From the NCBI GenBank assembly GCA_017538965.1, contig JAFYHU010000029.1, positions 100,454-164,453 on the forward strand: a DNA stretch of 64,000 nt, read 5' to 3'. The notes beneath the pieces were generated by a model. The model searched no databases. It saw only the letters and a program-made list of their open reading frames with translations, and was not told the DNA's origin. Position 1 is the stretch's first letter. Every line of letters starts with the position of its first letter. A program made the translations under genes and the position numbers. This stretch comes from Oscillospiraceae bacterium. Its GTDB lineage: Bacteria; Bacillota; Clostridia; Oscillospirales; Oscillospiraceae. Positions 1 to 9,460 of the stretch are shown piece after piece.

Positions 1-1061
1 GCACGCCCTATACCTACAACTTCTCCCTGGCAAAGGTCGCGGTGGAAAAACAGTACGGAGACCGCGTGAAGATCTTCACCTGCAGCAACGTGCTGGATGA
101 CAAAATGGAAGATCCGATCCGGGAACTGGCCGCGAAAGGCTGCGATATCATCTTCTTCAACGGCTACAGCGAGCTGGTGATGGAGCTTGCCCCGGAATAC
201 CCGGACATCCAGTTCTGTCAGACCTCCTATATGGATATGAGCGGCGTAACCGTTCCGGACAATTACCACAGCTTTAAGGGCGAAGCCTACCAGGGCCGCT
301 ATGTAAGCGGGATTGCGGCAGGCTGGAAGATCAAGCAGATGATTGCGGACGGGATCATATCGGAAGACCAGGCTCTTGTAGGCTTTGTAGCGGCCTTTCC
401 CACTTCGGAAGTCATTTCCGGCTATACGGCCTTCCTGCTGGGGGTTCGCTCGGTGGTTCCGCAGGCTGTGATGCAGGTCTGCTACACGGAAACCTGGAGC
501 AGCTATGCCCTGGAGAAAAGCGCTGCGCAGAAGCTGATTGACAACGGCTGTGTCATCATTTCCCAGCACACCGACACCATCGGTCCGGCGATCGCCTGTG
601 AAGAAGCTTCCCAGAAGGGCGGTGTCTTTTTCGTCGGCTACAACCAGAGCATGTCGGAGGTTGCCCCCGGCGCTTCCTTGGTTACTTCCCGGATCTGCTG
701 GGACCCCTATGTGCTCAAAGCCGTGGATGCCGTCATGTCGGATAAGAAGATCGAATCGAACATCTTCGGCCGTATTCACGGAAACGATGTCTCCGCCGGC
801 TTCGGACAGGGCTGGGTCGAGATGGACGATCTGAACCTGCAGGTTGCGGCACCCGGAACCCAGGAAGCCATGGACAGCGCCATCGAGCAGTTTAAGCGCG
901 GAACCGTCGACTTTGTCTTCCGCGGCGATTATATCGGCGTGGATCCCGGCGATCCGTCCGATACCATCGATCTGCGGAACGGATACATAGAAAACCAGTA
1001 CACCTCCTATCCGCTGTTTCACTATATTCTTACAGACATCATCAGCATCATCCCCCTGTGA
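1..1061 (+). CDS. BMP-family ABC transporter substrate-binding protein (5' truncated)
   Basis: The reading frame is open from the left edge (frame starting at base 3) to the TGA at 1059-1061, so the start and signal peptide lie outside the window. The visible part, about 350 residues, resembles the basic membrane protein (Med/BmpA/PnrA-like) family of periplasmic-binding-fold lipoproteins that capture nucleosides or related ligands for an ABC importer at the outer face of the membrane. Family-like blocks are the stretch around GCDIIFFNGYSE, the GRYVSGIAAG block and the late GRIHGNDVSAGFGQGW block. The in-frame GTG at 42 is internal, because the preceding codons continue the protein. No permease or ATPase partner is visible on this side. 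Ligand unknown; family call fairly secure. Confidence 0.8.
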   Translation, partial: TPYTYNFSLAKVAVEKQYGDRVKIFTCSNVLDDKMEDPIRELAAKGCDIIFFNGYSELVMELAPEYPDIQFCQTSYMDMSGVTVPDNYHSFKGEAYQGRYVSGIAAGWKIKQMIADGIISEDQALVGFVAAFPTSEVISGYTAFLLGVRSVVPQAVMQVCYTETWSSYALEKSAAQKLIDNGCVIISQHTDTIGPAIACEEASQKGGVFFVGYNQSMSEVAPGASLVTSRICWDPYVLKAVDAVMSDKKIESNIFGRIHGNDVSAGFGQGWVEMDDLNLQVAAPGTQEAMDSAIEQFKRGTVDFVFRGDYIGVDPGDPSDTIDLRNGYIENQYTSYPLFHYILTDIISIIPL

Positions 1062-1066
1062 GCTAA

Positions 1067-1100
1067 GTTGTCAAGGGGACGCTTCTCCTGACAACTTTTT
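1067..1100 (+). terminator. Intrinsic terminator after the BMP gene
   Basis: GTTGTCA (1067-1073) pairs with TGACAAC (1089-1095), extended by an inner G-rich/C-rich pairing, and is followed directly by five T at 1096-1100. It lies 5 bases after the BMP-family stop codon. Confidence 0.8.
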
Positions 1101-1130
1101 AAACCGGGGAACCGCTCCTCGTTTCAAAAG

Positions 1131-1176
1131 AATCCGACCGGAACGCAGTTCACCTACGCTCCGATCGGATTTTTCT
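1131..1176. terminator. Probable bidirectional terminator between convergent genes
   Basis: The arm at 1131-1142 (AATCCGACCGGA) pairs with 1159-1170 (TCCGATCGGATT) with one mismatch. A T-rich run follows on the plus strand, and CTTTT follows on the minus strand. It sits between the BMP gene (plus) and the metallophosphoesterase gene (minus), so it can serve both. Confidence 0.7.
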
Positions 1177-1196
1177 TGTGCCATTATGGGTTGAGA

Positions 1197-1940
1197 TCAC
1201 AGAATACGGGCAGGCTGCCAGTTCAGATAATCACCGGAGACAAGCCGGTATTGAATCCCGTTCTTTTCGCCGTGGATACTGTCGTAGAAGCGGCTTTCTC
1301 CGTGGCTGTGGGCATAGATGAGCTGTTCGGCGCCGTATTCCTCGGCCATCCGGGTGAAGACACTGTCGTCTTCCAGAATGCTGGTCGGCGGATAGTGCAG
1401 AAAGACGATATATTTCCGAAAGCCGGCTGCGCGTGCAGACTCAAAGGAGGTCCGCAGGCGTTCGGCTTCGCGGGAAACCAGTTTTTTGGATCGCTCCTCG
1501 TTCTTCTCGTCCCAGCCGATAATCTGTCCTCGACGATTCAGATAGAACGGCCCTTCAAAGCAATGCCCCTTCGTGCCGACCAGGGCATAATCATCGCAGG
1601 GAAAGAAGTTATCCTGCAAAAAGCATAAGCGTCCGCAGAACTGTTTGTTCAGCGCCTCCGTCTTCTTTGCATCCCAGAACATGTCGTGATTTCCGCGAAG
1701 AAGAATTTTTCTTCCCGGGAGCTCGGAAAGATACTGCATATCCTGCTCGCATTCCCCGAGATTCCGCCCCCAGCTGTGATCGCCGACCAGTACGAGCGTG
1801 TCCTCCGGATGAATCCGTTCCGCGCAGTTTCTCCGGAATTTCTGTTCATGATTGCGCCAGCTGCGGTCTCTGAGCTGGGCCTTCGCTTTCAGCTCGGTCT
1901 GAAAATGCAGATGCAGGTCTCCGATTGCATATAAGGCCAT
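1197..1940 (-). CDS. Calcineurin-like metallophosphoesterase
   Basis: A 247-residue cytosolic protein of the dimetal phosphoesterase superfamily. Metal-ligand motifs appear in the usual order: GDLHLH near the N-terminus, GDHSWGR at about 50-56, GNHDMFW at about 80-86, a histidine in FLHYPP, and AHSHG near residue 210 (the usual GHxH position). The small single-domain layout matches Firmicutes serine/threonine-phosphatase-like proteins of unknown substrate. The ATG at 1938-1940 shares one base with the stop of the upstream thioredoxin-like gene (TGATG), which indicates translational coupling. The substrate (phosphoprotein, nucleotide or other) cannot be read from the sequence. Confidence 0.85.
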   Translation of the reverse strand: MALYAIGDLHLHFQTELKAKAQLRDRSWRNHEQKFRRNCAERIHPEDTLVLVGDHSWGRNLGECEQDMQYLSELPGRKILLRGNHDMFWDAKKTEALNKQFCGRLCFLQDNFFPCDDYALVGTKGHCFEGPFYLNRRGQIIGWDEKNEERSKKLVSREAERLRTSFESARAAGFRKYIVFLHYPPTSILEDDSVFTRMAEEYGAEQLIYAHSHGESRFYDSIHGEKNGIQYRLVSGDYLNWQPARIL

Positions 1941-2221
1941 CAGCTTTGTAGCGCCTGATCAAATACGGATTTGATCCCTGCCTTGATTCTCTCCAGAGAG
2001 TCCCCGGGATGCGCCTCAAACCGTTTTTCTTTATCGAAATACAGCGTCGGAACGTAGTAATAATCGTGTTCCTCCGCGTAGTCGGTTTCTTCCTCTTCGT
2101 TGATCCACTTGACCGGAACCCGGGCGTAGGCAGCGTTTTCTTCCTTCAGTTCCGCAATAGCCTTTTTCGCCTTTGCGCAGTAGGGACACCCGGGCACATA
2201 AAACAGTTCGACAGTTTTCAT
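1940..2221 (-). CDS. Thioredoxin/glutaredoxin-like protein
   Basis: A 93-residue thioredoxin-fold protein with a CPYC redox motif (Cys12 and Cys15) directly after the first beta strand (VELFYVPG). A cis-Pro region follows at YVPTLYF near residue 68. The size and motif fit a small cytosolic disulfide oxidoreductase of the glutaredoxin-like group. I chose the ATG at 2221 because GGAG lies 9 bases upstream; the frame stays open further upstream but without family-like residues or a better ribosome site. It is the first gene of a two-gene unit with the metallophosphoesterase, overlapping by one base. The electron donor and target are not evident. Confidence 0.8.
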   Translation of the reverse strand: MKTVELFYVPGCPYCAKAKKAIAELKEENAAYARVPVKWINEEEETDYAEEHDYYYVPTLYFDKEKRFEAHPGDSLERIKAGIKSVFDQALQS

Positions 2222-2274
2222 GCTTATCATCTCCGTTAAAAAGTTTTGAATCTCTGGTTTCTGTCCTGCCAGAC

Positions 2275-2303
2275 AGCATACCATGAACCGCAGGCAATTA
2301 CAA
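2275..2303 (-). promoter_or_regulatory. Sigma-A-type promoter for the thioredoxin-like/phosphoesterase pair
   Basis: Read on the minus strand: TTGTAA at 2303-2298, a 17-base spacer, and TATGCT at 2280-2275, preceded by TG one base upstream (extended -10). The predicted start is about 45 bases before the gene's ATG. Confidence 0.65.
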
Positions 2304-2339
2304 CAGCAATCAAGAGGCGGTCCTGAGGCTGGCAATCAG

Positions 2340-2405
2340 TATTCATTGACAAAGCACGCGGGCACGTGATACCATACGCCGGAGCTGTTACAGTAGAAAC
2401 AGTCA
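2340..2405 (+). repeat. Dispersed promoter repeat, copy 1
   Basis: Carries TTGACA (2346-2351), an 18-base spacer and an extended -10 TGaTACCAT (TACCAT at 2370-2375), then GTTACAGTA. The same arrangement recurs at 9371 and 12641. This copy is the most diverged of the three, especially after the -10. It directly precedes the first GNAT gene, whose GGAGG lies at about 2406. Confidence 0.75.
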
Positions 2406-2421
2406 GGAGGAACAAAACACA

Positions 2422-2997
2422 ATGACATATTATAAGACCATCACGCTGAAGGACGGCAGAGAATGCGTGCTGCGAAACGGCACGGAAAGCGATGGGCAGG
2501 CGGCATATGACAACTTCATGCTGACCCATGAACAGACGGATTATCTGCTCTCATATCCGGATGAAAACTCTCTGTCGCCGGAAGAGGAGAGCCGGTTTTT
2601 GAAAGCCAAGACCGAGAGCAAAAATGAAATGGAACTTCTTGCCGAGGTCGATGGGATCATTGCCGGTCTAGCGGGGATAGAAGCCGTCGGAAGCAAATAC
2701 AAGGTGCGTCATCGTGCGGAGTTGGGCATCAGCATTGATCAGGCGTTCTGGGGGCTCGGGATCGGCAGTGCCCTGATGGATGCATGCATCGAGTGCGCCG
2801 GCCTTGCAGGATATGAACAGCTGGAGCTGAACGTGGCAGCGGAAAACGACAGAGCGATGTCTCTCTATAGAAAAAAAGGATTTACGGAATTCGGGAGAAA
2901 CCCGAGAGGCTTTAAATCCCGGATCAGCGGGTATCAGGAATTGGTTTATATGAGACTCGAACTGAATCGGCGGGCTCCGGAAAACAACCAGAAATGA
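2422..2997 (+). CDS. GNAT-family N-acetyltransferase (copy A)
   Basis: A 191-residue single-domain GNAT enzyme, expected to transfer acetyl from acetyl-CoA to an amine. The acetyl-CoA pyrophosphate loop region reads ISIDQAFWGLGIGSALMD (about 109-126), close to the QxxGxG/A motif. The C-terminal block with NDRAMSLYRKKGFTEFG is typical. The start ATG follows AGGAGGAACAAAACACA. It is transcribed from repeat-promoter copy 1. The protein is similar in length and N-terminal layout (xLKDGR start) to the GNAT at 9461, so the two look like paralogs flanking the peptide-transport operon. Substrate unknown. Confidence 0.85.
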   Translation: MTYYKTITLKDGRECVLRNGTESDGQAAYDNFMLTHEQTDYLLSYPDENSLSPEEESRFLKAKTESKNEMELLAEVDGIIAGLAGIEAVGSKYKVRHRAELGISIDQAFWGLGIGSALMDACIECAGLAGYEQLELNVAAENDRAMSLYRKKGFTEFGRNPRGFKSRISGYQELVYMRLELNRRAPENNQK

Positions 2998-3005
2998 GAA
3001 ATCAA

Positions 3006-3034
3006 TTGATTTTTGATATTCGGTCCGTTATAAT
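3006..3034 (+). promoter_or_regulatory. Promoter of the opp operon
   Basis: TTGATT at 3006-3011, a 17-base spacer and a perfect TATAAT at 3029-3034. It lies 80 bases before oppB in an AT-rich gap. Confidence 0.75.
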
Positions 3035-3113
3035 ATCAGACAATTGATCTGTCCGGAAGACGCAAGATTGGCTTCTCTGACAGAGACAACGAAAGAACAG
3101 GCGGGTTTTGTGA

Positions 3114-4055
3114 ATGACGGGATACATCATAAAACGCATCATAGTAGCGATTCTGACACTTTTAGTGATCATGACCGTTACGTTCCTACTGATGAATGCC
3201 ATTCCGGGCAGTCCGTTCCTCACGGAGAAGTCGACGCCCGAGATGATCGCCAGGGCGAATGCGAAGTACGGGCTGGATAAGCCGCTTTACGTTCAACTGT
3301 GGAATTATATCAAGAGTTATCTGAAAGGGGACCTCGGCACCTCACTGAAGATGCAGGAGGGGACGCCGGTGTCCACGATCATCTTCCATCAGGGCAAATT
3401 TGAGCTCTCGCTCAAGCTGGGGCTCTACGCGCTGCTCCTGGCGGTGGTCCTGGGCATCCCGCTCGGTTGTATCGCCGCATACAACAGAGGGACATGGATT
3501 GACGGCTTCCTGCGCGTCGTCACGACGGTCGGCGTTGCAATTCCGACTTTTGTGCTGGCAACCCTGCTGCTGGTCACCTTCGCGGTCAAGCTGCAGTGGC
3601 TGCCGACTGTGAGCGGCAGTCTGACGACCTGGAAGGCCTATGTCATGCCGGTGATTAGCTTATCCTTCTATTACCTGTGCTATGTGGCCAAGCTGACGCG
3701 GACCAGCATGCTGGACGCGATCAACCAGGATTATATCCGCACGGCCCGCGCGAAGGGCGTGAAAACGAGAAGCGTGATTCTTAAACACGCGCTCCGTAAT
3801 TCTCTGATCCCGGTCATCACCTACCTCGGGCCGGTCATGGCGGGCATTATCACGGGCAGCTTTGTCGTTGAGTCGACATTCTCGATTCCGGGGCTCGGCA
3901 AGTACTTCGTGCAGAGCGTGCTGAACCGCGACTATCCGGTCATCATGGCGACGACAGTGGTCCTCTCGGCCCTGGTCATCATCATGAACCTCGTGGTTGA
4001 TATCGCCTACAAGATCGTCGACCCGCGGATTACGCTGACGTCGAAGGAGGCCTGA
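3114..4055 (+). CDS. oppB: Oligopeptide/dipeptide ABC transporter permease OppB
   Basis: A 313-residue inner permease subunit of a peptide importer. The N-terminus begins with a membrane segment (residues about 7-29). The conserved loop GLDKPLYVQLWNYIKSYLKGDLG follows as separate recognisable blocks, then several hydrophobic segments. The EAA-type cytoplasmic loop (DYIRTARAKGV, about 203-213) contacts the ATPases. First gene of a five-gene operon with only 3 bases to oppC. OppB and DppB cannot be separated by eye, so the peptide length preference is open. No strong Shine-Dalgarno is seen before the ATG. Confidence 0.92.
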   Translation: MTGYIIKRIIVAILTLLVIMTVTFLLMNAIPGSPFLTEKSTPEMIARANAKYGLDKPLYVQLWNYIKSYLKGDLGTSLKMQEGTPVSTIIFHQGKFELSLKLGLYALLLAVVLGIPLGCIAAYNRGTWIDGFLRVVTTVGVAIPTFVLATLLLVTFAVKLQWLPTVSGSLTTWKAYVMPVISLSFYYLCYVAKLTRTSMLDAINQDYIRTARAKGVKTRSVILKHALRNSLIPVITYLGPVMAGIITGSFVVESTFSIPGLGKYFVQSVLNRDYPVIMATTVVLSALVIIMNLVVDIAYKIVDPRITLTSKEA

Positions 4056-4058
4056 GCG

Positions 4059-5423
4059 ATGGACGGAAAGTTTGCAAAGATCAGTCCGTTTCAGGTCGAT
4101 CCCGACAAAATCCCGCAGAACTTCGATCTGAATGAGGAAGACTTTATGCCGGCGGAGGAAGCCGAAAAGGCGTCCATGGTGGAAAAGCACAAGAGCGTGT
4201 CTTACTGGAAGGATGCCTGGAGGCGCTTTCGGAAGAACACGGTCTCGATGGTGGCGCTTGCCATCTTCCTTGTCTGCCTGCTGTTTGCGTTTCTGGGGCC
4301 GAAGTTGATCCCTTACAGCTACGGGGACCAGTACCGCTCGTCGCAGAAACTGGGCCCCATGGAGTACTCCGAAAACGAACAGACTGCCCTGTCGATCGCG
4401 GACAGCTGTGACGGCTTTTTTGCGACAAGCCTGCAGCCGGGAAGCATGAACGCCATTAAAAAAGGCGACTACTATGTCCAGCACGGGGGAAAGACCTACG
4501 CCTTCACCCTGAAAAAAGCCGTGGAGAAAAGCATCCTGATCCTGAAGGCCGATGCAGAGCCCGCTCTGTTCGTCGTGAAGGAAAAGGATATCAAAGACGG
4601 CCAGTACGAGAAGATTCAGGAGCTGGAACTCACCGACACGCCGGTGGAGGGCGCGAAAGAAATCAAGCTGGTCAAGACGGTTTTTCCGCATGTGTTCGGA
4701 ACCGATTCCGCAGGCCGTGACATCATGGCCCGGACCATGTACGGCGCCCGTGTCTCGATCCTGATCGGCATCGTTGCCGCGCTGATCGTGCTGGTGATCG
4801 GCTCCATCTATGGGGCCATCTCGGGCCTTGCGGGCGGCGCGGTCGACTTTGTGATGATGCGGATTGTGGAGCTGATCTACTCCATTCCAGAAGTCCTGAT
4901 TGTGCTGCTGCTGCAGGTTGTTCTGAAAGACCCGCTGCAGGCTTGGTTCGATTCGGGCACTTCGGCCTTTGCGCAGGCCATGGGCGACCTTGGTTCGGGC
5001 ATCGTCAGCATCTTCATCACCTTTGCTCTGCTGTACTGGGTCACCATGGCGCGTATCGTCCGCGGCCAGGTGCTGCAGCTGAAGAAGCAGGAATATGTCA
5101 CCGCGGCGACGGCGCTGGGCGCGTCGAACGGCCGGATCATCCGCCGCCATCTGCTGCCCAACTGCGTGGGCGCGCTGGTGATCACCACCTGCCTGCAGAT
5201 TCCCAGCGCGATCTTTCTCGAATCCTTCCTTTCGTTCCTCGGCCTCGGCGTCTCGGCGCCGATGGCAAGCCTGGGCTCGCTGTGCTCGGATGCGCTGGAG
5301 ACCATCTCGCTGTATCCCTACCGGCTGGTTTTCCCGGGAGTCATTCTGACGGTCATTGTTCTGACGCTGAACCTTGTCGGTGACGGCCTGCGGGATGCGC
5401 TCGATCCCCGTCTGAAGAAGTAA
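4059..5423 (+). CDS. oppC: Oligopeptide ABC transporter permease OppC with large extracytoplasmic insertion
   Basis: A 454-residue permease; family members are usually near 300. The first membrane segment is at about 62-84. A hydrophilic stretch of roughly 120 residues follows before the conserved FGTDSAGRDI block near residue 216. The C-terminal part is canonical: several membrane segments and the EAA loop with YVTAATALGAS, which docks on OppD/OppF. The long insertion between the first membrane segment and the conserved core should lie outside the membrane and could contact the binding protein. Translationally close to oppB. Assignment to the DppC/OppC family is secure; the role of the insertion is inferred. 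Confidence 0.92.
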   Translation: MDGKFAKISPFQVDPDKIPQNFDLNEEDFMPAEEAEKASMVEKHKSVSYWKDAWRRFRKNTVSMVALAIFLVCLLFAFLGPKLIPYSYGDQYRSSQKLGPMEYSENEQTALSIADSCDGFFATSLQPGSMNAIKKGDYYVQHGGKTYAFTLKKAVEKSILILKADAEPALFVVKEKDIKDGQYEKIQELELTDTPVEGAKEIKLVKTVFPHVFGTDSAGRDIMARTMYGARVSILIGIVAALIVLVIGSIYGAISGLAGGAVDFVMMRIVELIYSIPEVLIVLLLQVVLKDPLQAWFDSGTSAFAQAMGDLGSGIVSIFITFALLYWVTMARIVRGQVLQLKKQEYVTAATALGASNGRIIRRHLLPNCVGALVITTCLQIPSAIFLESFLSFLGLGVSAPMASLGSLCSDALETISLYPYRLVFPGVILTVIVLTLNLVGDGLRDALDPRLKK

Positions 5424-5439
5424 GGGAGGAGACAGGAAC

Positions 5440-6466
5440 ATGGAAGAGAACAGAAAACTTCTGGAAGTCAAGGATCTGAAAGTTTCCTTCTTTACGCCCG
5501 CGGGGGAAGTGAAGGCCGTCAACGGCATTTCCTATTCGCTGGGCTATAACGAGGTCATGGGCATCGTCGGCGAATCCGGTTCCGGCAAAAGCGTTGAGGC
5601 CTATTCGATTATCGGCCTGCTGCAGAGCCCGGGCAAGGTGACTGGGGGCAGCATCCTCTTCGAAGGTGAAAACGTACTGGAATACGATGCGGAGAAGATG
5701 CGCCAGTTCCGCGGGAACAAGGTCAGCATGATTTTCCAGAACCCGATGACTTGCCTGAACCCGGTCTACACCATCGGAAACCAGCTGATGGAAGCGCTGA
5801 CCTGCCACGACAAAAGCATCAGCAAAGAACAGGCAAAGGCGCGCGCGATTCAGATGCTTGAACTTGTCGGCATCAACAACGCCGCCAAGCGGGTCGACCA
5901 GTATCCGCATGAGTTTTCGGGCGGCATGCGCCAGCGCGCGATGATCGCGATGGCGCTGATCTGCGAGCCGAAGCTGCTGATTGCGGACGAACCGACCACG
6001 GCGCTGGACGTGACGATCCAGGCCCAGATCCTCGAACTGATGAAGGATCTGCAGAAAAAGGAAAACACCTCGATCATCTTCATCACGCACAACCTCGGCG
6101 TCGTCGCCGAGATCTGCGACAGAGTGTCGGTGATGTACGCCGGGCATATCGTGGAGCAGGGTCTGGTACAGGATATCTTCTATCGCCCCCAGCATCCCTA
6201 TACCAAAGGCCTGATCGCCTCGACGCCGCGTCTGGACGAAGAGGATCAGGAGCGGCTGGTGCCGATCGAGGGCACGCCGATCGACCTGCTGAACCCGCCA
6301 AAGGGCTGTAACTTCGGACCGCGCTGCAAGAACTGCATGAAAATCTGCCTGCGCGAGAAACCGCCCTATGCCGACCTCGGCGAGGGGCATATCTCGGCCT
6401 GCTGGCTGCATTTCATGAAGCAGAAGAGCGGGAAAACGGCTTTGGCAGGGAAGGAGAATGCAGCCA

Positions 6467-6474
<8 letters not shown>
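5440..6474 (+). CDS. oppD: Oligopeptide ABC transporter ATP-binding protein OppD
   Basis: A 344-residue ATPase subunit. Walker A GESGSGKS is at 44-51, the signature FSGGMRQR near 152-159 and Walker [13 protein letters not shown] shortly after. The C-terminal oligopeptide-transporter extension has a cysteine cluster (spacing C-x5-C-x2-C-x3-C) followed by a further Cys. Similar cysteines in relatives have been linked to an iron-sulfur cluster, but this is not shown here. The start ATG follows GGGAGGAGACAGGAAC. The gene lies between oppC and oppF, and its end overlaps the start of oppF by a few codons. It energises peptide import together with OppF. Confidence 0.93.
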
Positions 6475-7459
<985 letters not shown>

Positions 7460-7480
7460 AACGCCCCAATTTGGTATTTC

Positions 7481-7493
7481 GTCCCAAAGGGAC
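7481..7493 (+). other. Short intercistronic hairpin before oppA
   Basis: GTCCC-AAA-GGGAC forms a compact stem-loop in the 74-base gap between oppF and oppA. No T-run follows. It may stabilise a processed oppA message, since binding proteins are usually needed in excess; that role is inferred. Confidence 0.4.
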
Positions 7494-7533
7494 TGAATAC
7501 ATATATCTATCTTATCCGAACAGGAGGAAAAAC

Positions 7534-9210
7534 ATGAAGAAGACATTGGCAATGCTCATCGCGCTTTGCATGGTGTTCTCTATGGTTTTCACGGCCTCTG
7601 CTTTTGCGGATGAGCCGTTCGTAGTGAACGCCTGCATCGCCTCGGAACCGGAGACGATCGACCCCGGTCTGATCAGCTCGGTTGACGGTTCCACCTATAC
7701 CCAGCATCAGTTTGAAAACCTGATGAAGTATCAGATGGTCGACGACCTCGCGGCCGACGATCCCAACATGCACAATACCGAAGTCGTCCTGGGACAGGCG
7801 GCGTCCTATGAGGTCTCCGACGACATGTGCGTCTATACCTTCACCCTGCGTGACGACATCTTCTGGTCCGACGGCGAGCCCGTCAAGGCCCAGGACTTCG
7901 TCTACAGCTGGCAGAGACTGGTCGATCCGGAAACTGCTTCCGACTACGGCTACTTCCTGGACAACATCGTTCTGAACGCCGCTGCCATCCAAGCCGGTGA
8001 GAAGGACAAGAGCGAGCTCGGCATCGAGGCCGTCGATGACAAGACCCTCGTGATCACCCTTGAAGCCCCCTGCGCCTACTTCCTCGAGATTTGCGCCTTC
8101 GCCTCCCTGATGCCTCTGCGTGAGGACGTCGTGGAAGGCAATGACGACTGGACCGATCCCGAGAACATCGTTGTCAACGGCCCCTACAAGGTCGTCGAGT
8201 GGGTCCACGACAGCTACATCCGCATGGAGCCCAACAAGTATTACTATGACGTCGACAACCTTGGCCCCGACGCCATCGTGTGGTGGCTGAGCGACAGCCA
8301 GACCGCGATCATCTCGGGCTATCAGTCCGGCGAGTACAGCTTCGTCGAAGACTTCCCGACCGACCTGATCGAAAGCCTGGTTGAGTCCGGCGACTGCTTT
8401 GTCAACCCTTATGTCGGCACCTACTATCTGTATCTGAACTGCGACAAGATTCCCGACTGGCGTGTCCGCGCCGCGATGACCCTCGCGGTGGACCGTGAGA
8501 ACATCGTCGAGAACGTGACCCAGGGAGGTCAGGTGCCTGCCACCGGTTTTGTCGCCTCCGGAATTCTGGATTCCGAGGGCAACGACTTCGCCTCCGGCGT
8601 ATCGGATCTTGGTGCGCTGTACAACACCCTGCAGGAGATGTATCCCGACGCGGATCTCGAGACCTATTCCGGCAAGTGCGAGCTTGCTCAGGAACTGTAT
8701 GCCGAGGCCGTTGAAGAGGGCGCCTGGGATCCCAGCACCACGGTTGTCTACAACTTCAACACCTCCGATACCCACAAGGCCATCGCAGAAGCCTGCGGCG
8801 CTGACTGGAAGTCGGTCCTGGATATGGACATCACCCTCGAGAATCAGGAGTGGGCCACCTACACCAACGGCCTCGGCGAGCACAAGTTCGGCGTTGCTCG
8901 TCTCGGCTGGATCGCCGACTATAACGACCCCGTCACCTATCTCGAGCTGATGGTCACTGACGGCTCCTACAACTACGGCCTGTACTCCAATGAGAGCTTC
9001 GACGAGGCGATCGCCGAGGCCAAGGCCACACTGGCCGGCCCGGACCGTGACGAGCTGCTCTACAGCGCGGAAGAGACCCTCTTCGGCGAAGGCGGCTTCC
9101 CTGTCTGCCCGATCTATTACTATACCAGCATATACTGCATGAACGGCCTTACGAATGTTGCCTTTACTGGCATGGGCTACTACTTCTTCTGGTATGCTCA
9201 GCAAGTTTGA
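7534..9210 (+). CDS. oppA: Peptide ABC transporter substrate-binding protein OppA
   Basis: A 558-residue extracellular solute-binding protein of family 5 (SBP_bac_5), the peptide receptor for OppBCDF. Family features include IDPGLISSVDG near the N-terminus, the DDIFWSDGEPVKAQDFVYSW block, and DPVTYLELMV late in the protein. I chose ATG 7534 because CAGGAGGAAAAAC precedes it and MKKTLAMLIALC begins a Sec signal peptide. The signal appears to end in ASAFA before DEPF, a signal-peptidase-I-like site. I see no lipobox: the only early Cys is preceded by Leu at -1 and lies too early. Last gene of the operon, followed by a hairpin. Confidence 0.92.
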   Translation: MKKTLAMLIALCMVFSMVFTASAFADEPFVVNACIASEPETIDPGLISSVDGSTYTQHQFENLMKYQMVDDLAADDPNMHNTEVVLGQAASYEVSDDMCVYTFTLRDDIFWSDGEPVKAQDFVYSWQRLVDPETASDYGYFLDNIVLNAAAIQAGEKDKSELGIEAVDDKTLVITLEAPCAYFLEICAFASLMPLREDVVEGNDDWTDPENIVVNGPYKVVEWVHDSYIRMEPNKYYYDVDNLGPDAIVWWLSDSQTAIISGYQSGEYSFVEDFPTDLIESLVESGDCFVNPYVGTYYLYLNCDKIPDWRVRAAMTLAVDRENIVENVTQGGQVPATGFVASGILDSEGNDFASGVSDLGALYNTLQEMYPDADLETYSGKCELAQELYAEAVEEGAWDPSTTVVYNFNTSDTHKAIAEACGADWKSVLDMDITLENQEWATYTNGLGEHKFGVARLGWIADYNDPVTYLELMVTDGSYNYGLYSNESFDEAIAEAKATLAGPDRDELLYSAEETLFGEGGFPVCPIYYYTSIYCMNGLTNVAFTGMGYYFFWYAQQV

Positions 9211-9246
9211 TCTGTTTACAGCATAAAAGCAAATCCAAACAAAACG

Positions 9247-9275
9247 ATGCCCCGGGAACTTTCCCCGGGGCATTT
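9247..9275 (+). terminator. Hairpin terminator after oppA
   Basis: ATGCCCCGGG (9247-9256) pairs perfectly with CCCGGGGCAT (9264-9273). Only a short T-run follows, but an A-rich run precedes the stem. Nearly the same stem and flank recur at 10146-10172. Confidence 0.65.
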
Positions 9276-9370
9276 GCCATCCAGGTGAGGTTTTATTCTG
9301 CATTCGGAAAATAGCAGGAACGTTGGCATGGAATGGAAAGGGAGCAATCGGGGATCTGTGATCGAATTTC

Positions 9371-9445
9371 GGTATTCATTGACAAAGCAGACGGGCGCGT
9401 GATACCATACGGCAAAGATGTTACAGGATAAGGAACCATCAAAAA
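9371..9445 (+). repeat. Dispersed promoter repeat, copy 2
   Basis: GGTATTCA precedes TTGACA (9379-9384), an 18-base spacer and extended -10 TGaTACCAT (TACCAT 9403-9408), then ACGGCAAAGATG, TTACAGGATAAGGAACC and AAAAA. It is nearly identical to copy 3 at 12641 over about 75 bases. It drives the second GNAT gene. Confidence 0.8.
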
Positions 9446-9460
9446 CGGAGGGAAGACACA

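Noticed and set aside
3660-5528. Long open frame on the minus strand opposite oppB/oppC
   Set aside because: His/Arg/Gln-rich composition, no family motif, and full overlap with well-supported permease genes; it is a product of the GC-rich third-position bias.
7560-7575. Lipobox around the early Cys of OppA
   Set aside because: Residue -1 is Leu and the Cys lies too close to the N-terminus; a signal-peptidase-I-like AFA site follows.
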